Below are positions 6,546 to 17,900 of a DNA stretch of 24,986 bases, in pieces. Made by a program: the position numbers and the translations under genes. A model generated the notes under the pieces. The model did not search any database, was not told the origin of the DNA, and was given only the letters and a program-made list of their open reading frames with translations. Position 1 is the first letter of the stretch. Every line of letters starts with the position of its first letter. The stretch comes from a virus. The stretch spans positions 1 to 24,986 of IMG/VR virus record IMGVR_UViG_3300020437_000052; one strand, written 5' to 3'.

Positions 6546-8590
6546 GTGTAGTACAGCGCTATCAATCTAGCTTTGCCATAGGGGAAATAGATCCCTTATT
6601 GCGTGGGCGGATTGACATCAACCAATACTATGCAGGTGTACAGCAAGCACAGAATGTTATCTTTGAGCCACAGGGTGGCTTTAGCCGCAGACCTGGCTTG
6701 AAGTTTATTAATGATTCAACAGGAAACAATGCTGCCAATGGGTCAATGCTTATACCATTTGAATTCAATACTGAACAAACGTTCATGATTCATGCCATTG
6801 CCCATAATACTACAAGCACAATAAGATTTGAAATTTATAATAACCAGTCTTTGGTTGGCAATATCAATGGATCTGGCAATGCTTACGTAGATTATAGTGT
6901 TGGCACACTAACAGGTGTAACTAATTTTGATATTAACAAGTTAAACTTTGCACAAAGTGCAGACACACTTATACTTGTTCATCCACACTTTGCACCATTC
7001 CAATTAAAACGCGGTGCAACAAACAGCACATGGACAGCTACAGCACTTAGCCTTACTGTTCCAAAGCATCAATTTACACAGACAACTGCGAATGGAACTG
7101 TGGCTATCACCCCAGATGGCACAGATGATGCAGTTACTGTTACAGCAGCTTCTTCCTTGTTTGCTTCATCAGATGTCGATCAGTTTATAGAAGCAGACAA
7201 CGGTTTTGGTAGAGCAAGAATTGTTAAGTTTGTTAGTGCTACAGAAGTAGACGTTATTGCAGAAGTACCTTTCTTTGATGATGAACAGATAGCAGCTAAT
7301 GACTGGTTCTTTGACAGAGGCTTTGAAGATGCATGGTCTACATCTAAAGGGTGGCCCGCAACAGTTACTTTCCATGAAGGGCGGCTTTGGTTCGGCGGTA
7401 GTTATAGCCTGCCCACAACTTTGTTTGCATCTAAGGTAGGGCAGTTTTTTAACTTTAGGCAGGCAGAAGGACTAGATGATGATGCCATTAAAGTATCACT
7501 TCAGACAGATAGGCTAAATACAATTACTGGGATACAGTCTGGCAGGGACTTGCAGGTATTTACTACAGGTGGTGAATTCTTTCTGCCACAATCAGACTTA
7601 GATCCTATTACACCACTAAACACTGTTATTAGATCTGCAACAAAGCGTGGTGCAAAAGAAAACATTAAGCCAATCCAACAGGAAACAGGCACTTTGTTTA
7701 TACAAAGGCAAGGCAAAACCTTGCGTGAAATGTCATTTAGTGATGTGGAACTATCATATGTTTCACAGAACATATCACTATTGTCATCACATTTGCTTGT
7801 AGATCCCAAGCGTATGGCACTTAGAAGCGCCACAGACACCACAGAAGGGGATCTGTTGCTAATTGTTAATGGTGACAGCTCAACTGGCTATAGAGCGGCT
7901 TCTACGGGCTTTACAGGGGGTATTGCTGCTTTCATGCTAAACAAGCAACAGAATGTTGTTGCACCTAGTTTTCTTAAAACAGATGGTGACTTTGTAGATG
8001 TAGCAGTAGATCTGGACACAATCTATGTTGTGGTCAAAAGAACAATAGGTGGGTCTGCTAAATATTATGTAGAAGTCTTTGATGATGACATGACAACAGA
8101 TAGTGGTGTGCAGTCAAATGCTGCATTTGGCATGACTACTTATGCAGGTCATTCCCATCTTGAAGGAAAAACAGTTGCAGTAATTAGGGATGATATTGTT
8201 GATCCTTCTGTAACAGTGGCAGGTGGGATTGTGTCAGTTGCTTCTACAGCTTCAAGTTATGTGGAAGCAGGACTTGATTATGATGTAATTGTAGAAACTA
8301 TGCCTATAGAACTACAGCTACCTACAGGGAATGTTGTAAGCAAACAAAAGCGTGTTGTAGAAGCAAACCCTGTTTTATACCGATCACAGAACATTGCCAT
8401 CAATGGCAACACAGTCAACCTGCAATCATTGCCTGCATCTGGTGCAGGTGGTGTTCCAACTTTTACTGGGGTCAAAAAAGTGCAGGGCTTTACTGGGTAT
8501 AGCCTAGAAGCAACAATCAGAATCACAATGACACAGCCTGTTTTCCTTACTGTTCTTAGTTTGGATTATGCTGTGAGTGTAGGGAGTTAG
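6542..8590 (+). CDS. Tail tubular protein B / nozzle (T7 gp12-like)
   Basis: 682 residues, close to the size of T7-type nozzle proteins, which form the hexameric tail tip under the adaptor. The start Q-R-Y-Q-S-S-F-A-I-G-E-I-D-P-L-L-R-G-R-I-D, then Y-Y-A-G-V-Q-Q-A-Q-N-V-I-F-E-P-Q-G-G-F-S-R-R-P-G, is diagnostic for the family. Further motifs include W-P-A-T-V-T-F-H-E-G-R-L-W-F-G-G near residue 277 and the segment ending with I-R-S-A-T-K-R-G-A. The remainder is beta-rich. It starts by an ATGA overlap with the adaptor; A-G-G-G lies only one base from the ATG, so coupling rather than a free Shine-Dalgarno probably drives translation. Confidence 0.95.
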   Translation: MSVVQRYQSSFAIGEIDPLLRGRIDINQYYAGVQQAQNVIFEPQGGFSRRPGLKFINDSTGNNAANGSMLIPFEFNTEQTFMIHAIAHNTTSTIRFEIYNNQSLVGNINGSGNAYVDYSVGTLTGVTNFDINKLNFAQSADTLILVHPHFAPFQLKRGATNSTWTATALSLTVPKHQFTQTTANGTVAITPDGTDDAVTVTAASSLFASSDVDQFIEADNGFGRARIVKFVSATEVDVIAEVPFFDDEQIAANDWFFDRGFEDAWSTSKGWPATVTFHEGRLWFGGSYSLPTTLFASKVGQFFNFRQAEGLDDDAIKVSLQTDRLNTITGIQSGRDLQVFTTGGEFFLPQSDLDPITPLNTVIRSATKRGAKENIKPIQQETGTLFIQRQGKTLREMSFSDVELSYVSQNISLLSSHLLVDPKRMALRSATDTTEGDLLLIVNGDSSTGYRAASTGFTGGIAAFMLNKQQNVVAPSFLKTDGDFVDVAVDLDTIYVVVKRTIGGSAKYYVEVFDDDMTTDSGVQSNAAFGMTTYAGHSHLEGKTVAVIRDDIVDPSVTVAGGIVSVASTASSYVEAGLDYDVIVETMPIELQLPTGNVVSKQKRVVEANPVLYRSQNIAINGNTVNLQSLPASGAGGVPTFTGVKKVQGFTGYSLEATIRITMTQPVFLTVLSLDYAVSVGS

Positions 8591-8593
8591 TAG

Positions 8594-9076
8594 ATGGGCG
8601 GACCAGTATTAGCAGCAATGGGTGTGGCAGGGTCTTTATTATCTGCAAAAGCACAGATGGATGCAGGCAAGGCACAACGCTATCAGTATGAAGCGCAGGC
8701 AAAGCAGGCAGAAATTAAAGGCAGACAAGATGCTGTAGCTTATAAAGAAATGGGCAACCAGGTTCTGCGTGAAAGGCGTAGGATTGTTGCATCTGCCATA
8801 GCTAAAGGTGGTGCATCTGGCTTTAATTTTACAGAAGCAGGAAGCCCAACAGATATTGCTATAAGGCAAACAGATTATGAAGCTGTAAAAGATTTCACTA
8901 TTGCCAGAGACAACGCAACTATGGCTATCAAGATGGCAGAATATAACGCTGGTAGCCTAAGAACAGCAGGCAGAAACATACAACAAACTTCTAGGCTTGC
9001 TGCCTTTGGTACTGCAATGGCTGGCGTAGGGCAGGCAGGTCTATCTTATGGTGGCAAACAAGGATTTATGGCATAA
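8594..9076 (+). CDS. Internal virion protein (T7 gp14-like)
   Basis: 160 residues. A glycine- and alanine-rich N-terminal segment (M-G-G-P-V-L-A-A-M-G-V-A-G-S-L-L-S-A-K-A) is followed by a long helical middle rich in Q, A and K, with V-L-R-E-R-R-R-I-V-A-S-A-I-A-K-G-G-A-S-G, the segment G-S-P-T-D-I-A, and an A-G-L-S-Y-G-G end. This organisation, size and position after the nozzle match gp14-type core proteins, which are ejected and help form the channel through the outer membrane in T7. The stop and the next ATG overlap as TAATG. Confidence 0.8.
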   Translation: MGGPVLAAMGVAGSLLSAKAQMDAGKAQRYQYEAQAKQAEIKGRQDAVAYKEMGNQVLRERRRIVASAIAKGGASGFNFTEAGSPTDIAIRQTDYEAVKDFTIARDNATMAIKMAEYNAGSLRTAGRNIQQTSRLAAFGTAMAGVGQAGLSYGGKQGFMA

Positions 9077-11142
9077 TGGCGGAACGTGTACAAACATACA
9101 GACGCCAACTTCGCGGCTTAAATATTCCAGAAATGGATACATCTGCACAGCGTGAGCAGGTGCGTTACTATCAAACGCTATCTGAACAACTAAACAGAAT
9201 GTCATCATTCTTTTTTAAGTTGGCAGAAGGGCAGGCAAAGATAGAAGGTGCTGAATACGGCCCTGCAAATGCACCAGATGCTAAACAACTATCTGATGCC
9301 TTTTCTATGCCAACAGGCACTGCAGACAAAGATGCAGCTAGGGCAAAGGCAATAGAAGGCGCACAGACAGATATTGGCACAGCCCTTGGTTCTATTGGTG
9401 ATACCTATAGTGCATTTGGCAGGGCGGCTAGGGATTCTGCACTTACAACAACATACAACGATCTAGCAGTAGCAGCTAAACGTGCCATTGTAGATATTAA
9501 GCTATTAGCAGACAAAGATCCTAACAACCCTGCTTATGCGCCAGATGTTGTGATGTCGCAGTATGAAAGCATTGTAAGTGGTTATGCTGGGGTGTTTGAT
9601 GATGTAAACCCTGCATATGCCCGCAAATTTAGGGCAGAATTGAATTTGTACGCCTATGGCGAACTAGAAACAATTACCAAAAAATTTAATAAAGAAAACA
9701 AAAACCAGCTGCTTGCTGCTTTTGAAATTGGCTTCCAGCAAGATTTAGATGGTGTTAGCACATGGTTTGAAGTTGGTGTGCCGTATCAACTTGACCCAGT
9801 AAACAATATATATTCACGCCCAACAGATGACATTGTTGTTAACAACACAGACATGTCTGGGCCAGAGCCAACACTTAATGAAGGTGGGCGCAAAAGAAAT
9901 ATAGCAACCAAGCCTATGTTAGATCAGATTCTTCTGCAGCATCAGGCAACTGCAAAGTCATTAGGCAAAAGCCCAGAATACATCAAGCAGATGGAAACCA
10001 GATGGAATACTGCTGTGTTTGATTCTGCTAAAGGCGATGTATCTAGGTTTATATCTGATTATGGCAGAAGCAATGAAATGCGGGTGGTTGGTTACAACAA
10101 CCTTGATAATGCTACGTTCGAATTAAAAAAGGGCACAATGTATAAAACAACTGCAGATGGACAGCCAGATAGTGCATTCCTTGCTTTACCTAAAAACATA
10201 CAAAACATTCTGCAATATTATAGCAAAGATGATGCAGCACTTGTGGATATCAAGGCGGCTGCAAAGACACAGCTTGCTGCAGATCTGCAAATAGAAAATG
10301 CCGTAGAATCAAATAGGGAAAACACAAGAAAGAATAGTGTTGATTTCTATCACAGACAAATCATAGAGCTAATTGTTGATAATGATATAAACGCTGTGAC
10401 CAAGGTCAATCTTATTAGGGCAGCTGGTCAGAACATTATGGCAATTGATTCTGCAAAAGGCATGGAAGTAAACGCCATGCTAGAAGATCTGGTAGGCCCA
10501 TCATTTGACATGTATGGAATTGACACAAACTTCAAGTTCCAAACGCTAGAAAGCAATGGGCGTGTGTTCCAAGAATATGACATGGATATAAAAAATGATC
10601 CACAGTTCATGACTACAACACATGCAAAGCTACTTACATCATTCAGACTAGGTGATCTTACTTACAAAGATATGCAGATATTGTCAGACAAACTTGCAGC
10701 AAGGCAAAGTGTAGAAGGCAAAGAAATTATGGGTAGGGTGCGTAGTGCATTGAAGATGCCTGCAAACATTATTCTTGATCAAGCAACAATCAATTCAGCA
10801 AACCTTGCTTTGTATGGGCGCATAGAAAACAGATTAGCAGAAGCCATGAAGTCACAGGATTTTAATGCAGGTGCTTTCATGACAGAAGTATTAGATATCA
10901 TTCAAAGGGGTGAAGATGCTGATGGTGCAAACCTTATTGTGAATCTAGCTGCACGCATCAACTTGTCTGGTTTAGGCATCACCTTTACAGAATTCCAAAG
11001 AAACTATCAGGCAGAAATTGCTGCGCCTGGCACTAGTGAAACACGTAAAAGGGAATTGCGTGAATTGTATGAAGAAGTGTTATCAGTGAAACAAACACAA
11101 TCTAATCAACTTAATGAACATCTACCGGCGTTTTTCCAATGA
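9076..11142 (+). CDS. Large internal virion / ejection protein (T7 gp15 position)
   Basis: 688 residues, predominantly helical and charged, without signal peptide, membrane segment or enzyme motif. The N-terminal region has arginines (E-R-V-Q-T-Y-R-R-Q-L-R-G-L-N-I-P) and Q-rich helices; the remainder shows repeated short helices rich in A, K, D and N. No sequence family was recognised with confidence; the call rests on size and on its place between a gp14-like protein and the giant ejection proteins, where T7 carries gp15. Start by TAATG coupling; A-A-G-G-A at 9059-9063 is a weak, distant Shine-Dalgarno. It overlaps the next gene by 4 bases. Confidence 0.68.
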   Translation: MAERVQTYRRQLRGLNIPEMDTSAQREQVRYYQTLSEQLNRMSSFFFKLAEGQAKIEGAEYGPANAPDAKQLSDAFSMPTGTADKDAARAKAIEGAQTDIGTALGSIGDTYSAFGRAARDSALTTTYNDLAVAAKRAIVDIKLLADKDPNNPAYAPDVVMSQYESIVSGYAGVFDDVNPAYARKFRAELNLYAYGELETITKKFNKENKNQLLAAFEIGFQQDLDGVSTWFEVGVPYQLDPVNNIYSRPTDDIVVNNTDMSGPEPTLNEGGRKRNIATKPMLDQILLQHQATAKSLGKSPEYIKQMETRWNTAVFDSAKGDVSRFISDYGRSNEMRVVGYNNLDNATFELKKGTMYKTTADGQPDSAFLALPKNIQNILQYYSKDDAALVDIKAAAKTQLAADLQIENAVESNRENTRKNSVDFYHRQIIELIVDNDINAVTKVNLIRAAGQNIMAIDSAKGMEVNAMLEDLVGPSFDMYGIDTNFKFQTLESNGRVFQEYDMDIKNDPQFMTTTHAKLLTSFRLGDLTYKDMQILSDKLAARQSVEGKEIMGRVRSALKMPANIILDQATINSANLALYGRIENRLAEAMKSQDFNAGAFMTEVLDIIQRGEDADGANLIVNLAARINLSGLGITFTEFQRNYQAEIAAPGTSETRKRELRELYEEVLSVKQTQSNQLNEHLPAFFQ

Positions 11143-14100
11143 CAGACACATTTCTAAAACATCATATGAATACACAAGATGTCAGAACTGCTGGCAAAGG
11201 GTTTGTTTATAGAAACCCCCAAGATGGGGAAATCTATGAAGCACCTGGCGATATGCCATTGAACTGGGATCAAGGCTACCCAGAAGGAATCGAACCAGGC
11301 ACTGCAGAATCACAAAACTATGATGCGCATAGGGCAAAGTTTCAATCATTGCCTAACTATGCCTTTAGCCGTGATTACCTAGATGACCAGATATCTAAAA
11401 AAGAAAACAGCCAATATGATGACCCCTTGTGGATTGGCGCTAGTCGTATTCTTTATGACTTCATTAACAAGCAACCAGGCAGAAAGAAGCATGGCAGAAA
11501 CAAAGAAATCAAGCCACAGCCTGCAAAGCCACTAGATTCTGGTTATAGCTATGCAGATTGGGGTGTGAACTTCATGCTCAAGTTTAACTACAATCTGCCT
11601 AACATGGTTTACCAAGCATCAAGGGTAGCAGAAATGCCGCCAGATGTTGCCAAAGCTATGTACTATCTTATGGAAACAGCAGATCGTGATGGTATATCTG
11701 CATATAATACAGGTATGGGGATAGCTCATGCAGCATGGGATGCAACAAACTACATAGGGTTGGCGACTTTTGGAATAGGCGTTGCTGGCTCACAGGCAGG
11801 CAAGCAAGCCACTAAAGCAGGCATTAAGGGTATTCTCAAGGAAATTGTATTAGCCAACGTTACAAAGGCTTCTGTGGCTACTGGGGTAGAAGGTGCAGTG
11901 TTTGCAGCTGCAGATGACCTAGCAAGGCAGACTGTAGAAATAGCAGGTGATGATAACAAGACTAGTTTCGATCTTGCACAGACAGGAACATCTGCTGCTA
12001 TAGGTGCAACAGTTGGTGAAGAACTTACAAGAATTGGTGCGCCTGCAGTAAGCATAGCAGGTGAAGCTATTAAGAAAGGTGTTACAAACCTACGCAACAA
12101 AGCCCCAGACACAAACACAGTACCAGACACATCACCACCTATGAACCAAAGCCAGTCCATTGGTTCTGGTGCATTGCGTGAAAATGTACCTATGAATGAA
12201 ATAGACGAGCTAGGCTTTTATAGTGAATTGCTTAGTGTAGCAAGATTGTTGCCGCCAAAGATATCTACAGATGACGCTGTATCTATCTTAAAGAAAAAGG
12301 CAGGTGTTAAGGAAGATGAACTAAAGTGGGTAGGTATTGATGAATTTGTTGAACTGCAAAAAGCACAAGGCAGCAAGAGCTTTGACAGGCAAGAACTAGT
12401 AGACTTTATCCGCAACAACCAAGTCAAGCTAACAGAAATTAAACGTAGTGGCCCAGATGCAAATGATCCATTTGCAGATGACTTTGATGGTGGGCGTGGT
12501 GAAACAACAGCTACTACAGTTAGGCTAACATGGGATGATGTTTATGAAGATGGTGAATATGCTGTTGATCGTGACTTTTTCCAAATGGACGTAGACCGTG
12601 TTCTTGAAGAAGATGATATTGATGAACAAGAATTTGTTTTGTCTATCAAGCGTAGCCTTATAAATGAAAATAAGATGGACGAAATTGATGCTAATCTAAA
12701 AGCAGACAGCATCTACAAAAAGTTTCTTCAATACAAAGATGATGACCTAATCCCACTTATGGAAATTGCATATGGGGGTACATACAACGGCGAAACCCTT
12801 GATTCAGAAGTGCAGGACTTTTTGCAGTTATATGCTAAAGAACGTGCGCGTGATGCATATGAAAATCAACCTTGGAAAATCATTGGCAATGTTTTAGATA
12901 GCAACATGGCAGGTGGCTACACAACTGTACCAGAAGGTTTCTATGCAGTTGGAAATGATGACCTAGGTTTTGTTGTTATGCGCAATGGCGTGAAGGATGA
13001 TTCCCAACAACGGGAAATGTCAACCATGTTAGGTGATGGGTTTCGTGATGAAATTGCAGTGCAGCAATACATTGAACAATTAAATATAGATAATGGGTTT
13101 ACAGAAGGTGGTTTAAGCAGGGGGCAGACCTTGTTTGGTGAATATACCTTAGATGGTTTAGGGGATGAAAACTATGAAGAAATTACCCTAACCTTTGCAA
13201 ACCCAGATCAGATAAAAGCAAAACAACCTAGTAACGCTCGAGGCATTTACCAAGGTTCACACTTCAATGATGGTGAAGTTGTACACATTAGAAAAACATC
13301 TAGGACAATGTACTATCCAGAATCTGCACAAAAGGGTTTAGTCAAAACTAACATTAATAGTTTCTATGACAACTCTGGTGAATACACAGGACCAGTTGGG
13401 CCTAATGACCAGATAGTTATCTATGCTGTAGATGAAATCCAATCTGATTGGGCACAAAGGGCGCAGTATGGCAAAGGGTTAGCGTCACAAGAAAACCTAA
13501 CCAAGTGGGCATCATCTAACAAAGAAGCAGTAGAAGGCATCCGCACAGCCCTTAATACTGGGATTGTAAATGATCTGTTTGATTCTTACCAGATAGGTTC
13601 TATGCGGGGGATAGATGATGGTATTCGCAAAGAAATAACTGAAGGCATAGACTTTATGTTTGACCAGGCAGAAGCAGACACAGGTCAGATGGCATACTTC
13701 CTTCCATCATTGCCACAAGCCCTTAGTGAAATCTATGGTCTCAAACCAGCAATGGATGCAAGAAAACTAGCCACAGAACTAGTTGGTAACTTTAACCGTG
13801 TAATGGACACAATGCTAGTTGATCAATCAAACAGATTTAATCCAACAGGCAGAAGAACCAAGCTAGACCTTATGCTTGCACAAGATACTAAGTCTGTTGA
13901 TATTGGCACATTCAACAGCATTTATGAAGGGTTTGTTATATCAAGACCTGGCATGCCAAGGCTAAGTGCAGATGAATATGCTTTACTGCCAGATGCTGCA
14001 AGAATTGCAAACCTATTGCGGTTTGAAGGTAAGCAATTAACTGCAACAGACAGCACACCTTTAAGCAGAAACAAAGCAGAAGAAGCCATTTTGTATTGGC

Positions 14101-14987
14101 GTGAAAATGGCAAGCTGCCAGAAGGCTTCGCATTAGGTGTTGATAAAGATGTGACAACTTTCCAAAACACAGACTTTGGGAGTGGCCCAGGCGACTTTGC
14201 TGAAATAATGAATAAAATACAGCAACAAGGAAATAGCCCAGAACTTGTAAACGAAATTTTTGAAAATGCTGTGACACTAGATGAAAAAGAATTTATGGGC
14301 AGGATGGTCAAGCTACATGAAAGCATAGCGTCACAAGAAGAAGGGTTTGAACCAGCATCATGGTCTGTTGATGATGCATCAGACAAGTATGGAATTGCAA
14401 AACAACTAGCAGAAATCTTTATGCTAGATCTGTATAGCAGGTTGCGTACACAGCTAAAGGGGTCTGCGCCAAAAGAAACCTATGCTTTAGCCAACAAAAA
14501 ACCAACAATGCCAGATTCACCATTTGTAAAGGGTGGCAAGGACTTTAGTGTCTTGGCATTGAAGCGCATCATGGCAGATGCAGTAGCAACAGGACATGAT
14601 GCTATTAGCGTGCCTAGTCATGAATTGCTTACATCTATTCCAGGAATAGGTCTGCAATCAGACAAGCTATACGACACCATTATTCCTAAAGAAATAAACA
14701 AACTTATTGAAGGGACAGATGCAGAAATTGAACGTGTGCCTGCAGCTAGGATGTTCCTAAATGATACAGATAGCAGTGGCAACCCAAGGGGCGAAGGGTC
14801 AAGCGTGCCTGATTGGGATGAAAGCGTAAACCCAGAAGGCATGTACTTTAACCTTATAAGAATTACACCACAATTGCGTGATAGAATTAGGAAGGGCTTT
14901 GCCTTGTTTAGCGCCATACCACTAGCAATGACAGGCACAAGCTACATGAATGAAGAAAGGGGATCTAATGTCAATACCACCTATTGA
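11139..14987 (+). CDS. Giant ejection-type protein with large-polyvalent-protein module
   Basis: 1282 residues. Residues about 190-335 are glycine/alanine-rich and moderately hydrophobic, resembling membrane-active stretches. A recurring phage large-polyvalent module follows: S-I-L-K-K-K-A-G-V-K-E-D-E-L-K-W-V-G-I-D-E-F with Q-E-L-V-D-F-I-R-N-N-Q-V (about 380-430), E-I-Q-S-D-W-A-Q (about 766-773), L-A-L-K-R-I-M-A-D-A-V-A-T-G-H-D-A-I (about 1135-1152), and I-T-P-Q-L-R-D-R-I-R-K-G-F-A-L-F-S near the end. I recall the E-I-Q-S-D-W module from many large phage proteins; its biochemical role is unknown to me. By position it corresponds to part of T7 gp16, but no lytic transglycosylase motif is seen. 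ATGA-coupled start with no evident Shine-Dalgarno. Confidence 0.75.
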   Translation: MTDTFLKHHMNTQDVRTAGKGFVYRNPQDGEIYEAPGDMPLNWDQGYPEGIEPGTAESQNYDAHRAKFQSLPNYAFSRDYLDDQISKKENSQYDDPLWIGASRILYDFINKQPGRKKHGRNKEIKPQPAKPLDSGYSYADWGVNFMLKFNYNLPNMVYQASRVAEMPPDVAKAMYYLMETADRDGISAYNTGMGIAHAAWDATNYIGLATFGIGVAGSQAGKQATKAGIKGILKEIVLANVTKASVATGVEGAVFAAADDLARQTVEIAGDDNKTSFDLAQTGTSAAIGATVGEELTRIGAPAVSIAGEAIKKGVTNLRNKAPDTNTVPDTSPPMNQSQSIGSGALRENVPMNEIDELGFYSELLSVARLLPPKISTDDAVSILKKKAGVKEDELKWVGIDEFVELQKAQGSKSFDRQELVDFIRNNQVKLTEIKRSGPDANDPFADDFDGGRGETTATTVRLTWDDVYEDGEYAVDRDFFQMDVDRVLEEDDIDEQEFVLSIKRSLINENKMDEIDANLKADSIYKKFLQYKDDDLIPLMEIAYGGTYNGETLDSEVQDFLQLYAKERARDAYENQPWKIIGNVLDSNMAGGYTTVPEGFYAVGNDDLGFVVMRNGVKDDSQQREMSTMLGDGFRDEIAVQQYIEQLNIDNGFTEGGLSRGQTLFGEYTLDGLGDENYEEITLTFANPDQIKAKQPSNARGIYQGSHFNDGEVVHIRKTSRTMYYPESAQKGLVKTNINSFYDNSGEYTGPVGPNDQIVIYAVDEIQSDWAQRAQYGKGLASQENLTKWASSNKEAVEGIRTALNTGIVNDLFDSYQIGSMRGIDDGIRKEITEGIDFMFDQAEADTGQMAYFLPSLPQALSEIYGLKPAMDARKLATELVGNFNRVMDTMLVDQSNRFNPTGRRTKLDLMLAQDTKSVDIGTFNSIYEGFVISRPGMPRLSADEYALLPDAARIANLLRFEGKQLTATDSTPLSRNKAEEAILYWRENGKLPEGFALGVDKDVTTFQNTDFGSGPGDFAEIMNKIQQQGNSPELVNEIFENAVTLDEKEFMGRMVKLHESIASQEEGFEPASWSVDDASDKYGIAKQLAEIFMLDLYSRLRTQLKGSAPKETYALANKKPTMPDSPFVKGGKDFSVLALKRIMADAVATGHDAISVPSHELLTSIPGIGLQSDKLYDTIIPKEINKLIEGTDAEIERVPAARMFLNDTDSSGNPRGEGSSVPDWDESVNPEGMYFNLIRITPQLRDRIRKGFALFSAIPLAMTGTSYMNEERGSNVNTTY

Positions 14988-17900
14988 TGATAACAAAACC
15001 CCACCTGTTATCAATCAGAACACACAGGACATCACTAATCCTGTAGAAGCACCTGATGAACAGATTAATGAACAAAACCAAATACAGCTTGCAATGGCAG
15101 GGCCTGTACGCAAAACAGCTGTAGATGCTGCAGAAACCATAATTGATTCATTTACAAATCCAGATGGCACTCTGCAAAACAAAGCAGATGTCATTGAATC
15201 ACCCAATCAACGCAAAGCAAAGGCAGCAGAAAACCAAGGTGAAAATGTAGTTGTTGAAGGTGGTAGCGCACCTATGGTCAACATCACAGAAGATGGCAAG
15301 ATTATTATGCGTCCTGCCACACCAGAAGAAATGACAAAGCTACAGTTGTTTGCAGATACAGCAAAGAACAACCCAGCTGCAGGGCTTAACAATGTTGTGT
15401 TACCTAACCTTAAAAATATTAGCACAGGCAAAGGTGATGATGCAGATCTAGTTCTTAGGGAATTTGTTGTAGCAACATTCAACACATACAAAGATCTAAC
15501 CACATCTTCTGGTCAACGCATTATAAGGACTGGTGAACGTGGATTTAAAGATGTCATAAATGAAGCAAACAGGATTAGTTCTGTAGATGCATTCCTTATG
15601 CTCATGCAACGATCCCCCGGTGACAGACCATTTACAGATGCAGAGTTCTTAGCTGCCAGAAGAACTGTTGTGGCTATGCAGATAAATGCAGAAGCACTTA
15701 TCAAAAAGGCACGTGAAACAGGCAACCCCTTAGATAAAGTCAAAGCTGCACAAGCCATATCTATGGAAGGCTATGCATCTATTATCTTGTTTGGCGCACA
15801 AGGTGATTTAGCTAGGGGTCTGGCTACACAAAGAATCATTGCATCGCCTAGCAAGGCACGCATCCAAGCTATGTCACAGATGCTAGAAAAGAACCAAGTC
15901 ATTACAAATGGTGAAGTAACACAAGATAATTTAGTTGATTACATGGAAGCATATGGTGGGGAAAACGCCATTGACCAAATGCTATACTTCTATGAAACCG
16001 CACCCAATGACAGAACAAGGCATGAGTTTGCAAAGCGTTCTATGATGCGCAAGTATCTGCTAGATCCAATGGTAGAAATCTACCAATCCGCCCTTCTGTC
16101 TAATCCACTAACACATTCATTTAACCTTGTTGGGCAGGCAGTTATGCTTGAACTACAGGTGTTAGAACGTGCTGTGGAAGGCAGACCAGGCGAAGCACTA
16201 GCAATGCTAAAGGCACAATGGAAGTACATGGGGCAAGCTGCTAGGGCGTTTGGTCATGCACTTAGGTATGAAGAAGCATTAACAGATGGCACATCAAAAC
16301 TAGATGTAGATATGAAGGCTATTAGCTCAGAAGCCTTTGGTATTGATAAGACACAAGGTGGCATCAGATCTGCTGCAGGTCATGCAATAGATGGCTTTGG
16401 CATTCTTATGCGCATGCAAGGCTACAGACCAATGGTAGCCATTGATGAAACATTTAAGGTTCTTGCACGTGGGATGCAGATAGAAGCATTAGCAGAAAGA
16501 TCCAAGACAGAAGCTATGAAGGCTGCAAAGCTACGTGGTGCATCAGATGATGACATTCTAAAGGAAGGGCAAGCTGCATACTTAAAGACATTGCATAGTG
16601 AAGAAACCTTCCAAGAAGGTGCAGAATTTGCACGTATGGTTACATTCCAAGATGATTTGCCAGGTGTGTTTGCAAACTTCCAAGGTGCAATCAATCACCC
16701 ACTAATGAAGATCTGGATGCCTTTCTACAAGACACCAACAAATATATTCTTGCGTGTAACAGAAAGAACACCACTTGGCATTGTTATGCCTTCTAACATG
16801 AAGGCAATGCTAATGGGGACTAATGCAGAACGCAGGGCAATACTTGCAAAGATAGGGACTGGCACAACCTTTGGCGCACTTACTATGTCACTATCTTCTG
16901 GCATGTATGGTGATGGAATTGTTGTTACAGGCTATGGGCCAAGACGAAAACAAGATAGGGCTAACTGGCTAGAAACACATGAACCTTATTCTATTGGCAT
17001 ACCAAAAGATGATGGTAGTGGTTACACATGGGTAAGCTATTCTAGGTATGACCCGCTTTCTGGTGTGCTTGCACTTGCTGCAGACACTAAAGAAGTTCTG
17101 TATAATTCAGAAGATCCAGAAGCTATGGATGACATGGTTATGAATCTTGGCTTGGCTACAACACAATATGTAGGCACAGCCCTTCCTATGATGCAGTTTA
17201 TAGGCGAACTTATTGACTTACAAGGTTCACCATATGCAGACCATGACAGCAAGTTCGAACGTGTGCGTGAACTATTATCTAAGCAAGCTGTGCAAGCAGG
17301 CATTATTATTAAGGAACAGATTCAGACAGGTGGGCAATTTGGTCTGGGCATGCAGTCAACTGTAGAACGCATAACAGATCCTACACCTAGTGAAACAAAG
17401 CCACGTGACATCAATCAGATCTACCCCATGATTCCAGGTGTAGGTCTTACACCAGAACTACGCGGTGCATATGAAGCACTAGAATTAGCTTGTTCCAAGA
17501 CTATTGGCTGTAGTGACCAACTTCCTACAAGAACAAACAGATGGGGGGAAGTAGTACCACAAACGCCTGGCACTACATGGAATTACTTTGTGCCTGTGCG
17601 GGTTATAAGTAAGCCTGGTAAGAACATAGTCAACAAAGAACTAGAACTAATGATGACTGGTTTGCCACCTTTAAGCAGAACCATGAACACTAAAAATATA
17701 AAGCTAACTGGTCCTGCATATGCAGATTACAAGAAGTATTACAATGATCCTGCATCATCAGAGCTTGCAAAGCAGGTCTTTGGGCAAAGTGTTATGGGTG
17801 GTGTCAAACCACCAAAGCCTATCTTAGAAGCATTTGCAGAACTGTTTGCATCAGATGAATATAATTTCATGATTGCATCTGATGGCAAAACAAGGTTGGC

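Noticed and set aside
13922-14386. Two overlapping minus-strand frames (154 and 113 codons) opposite the giant ejection gene
   Set aside because: Low-complexity serine/leucine-rich shadows, inside a gene with conserved motifs in the forward frame.
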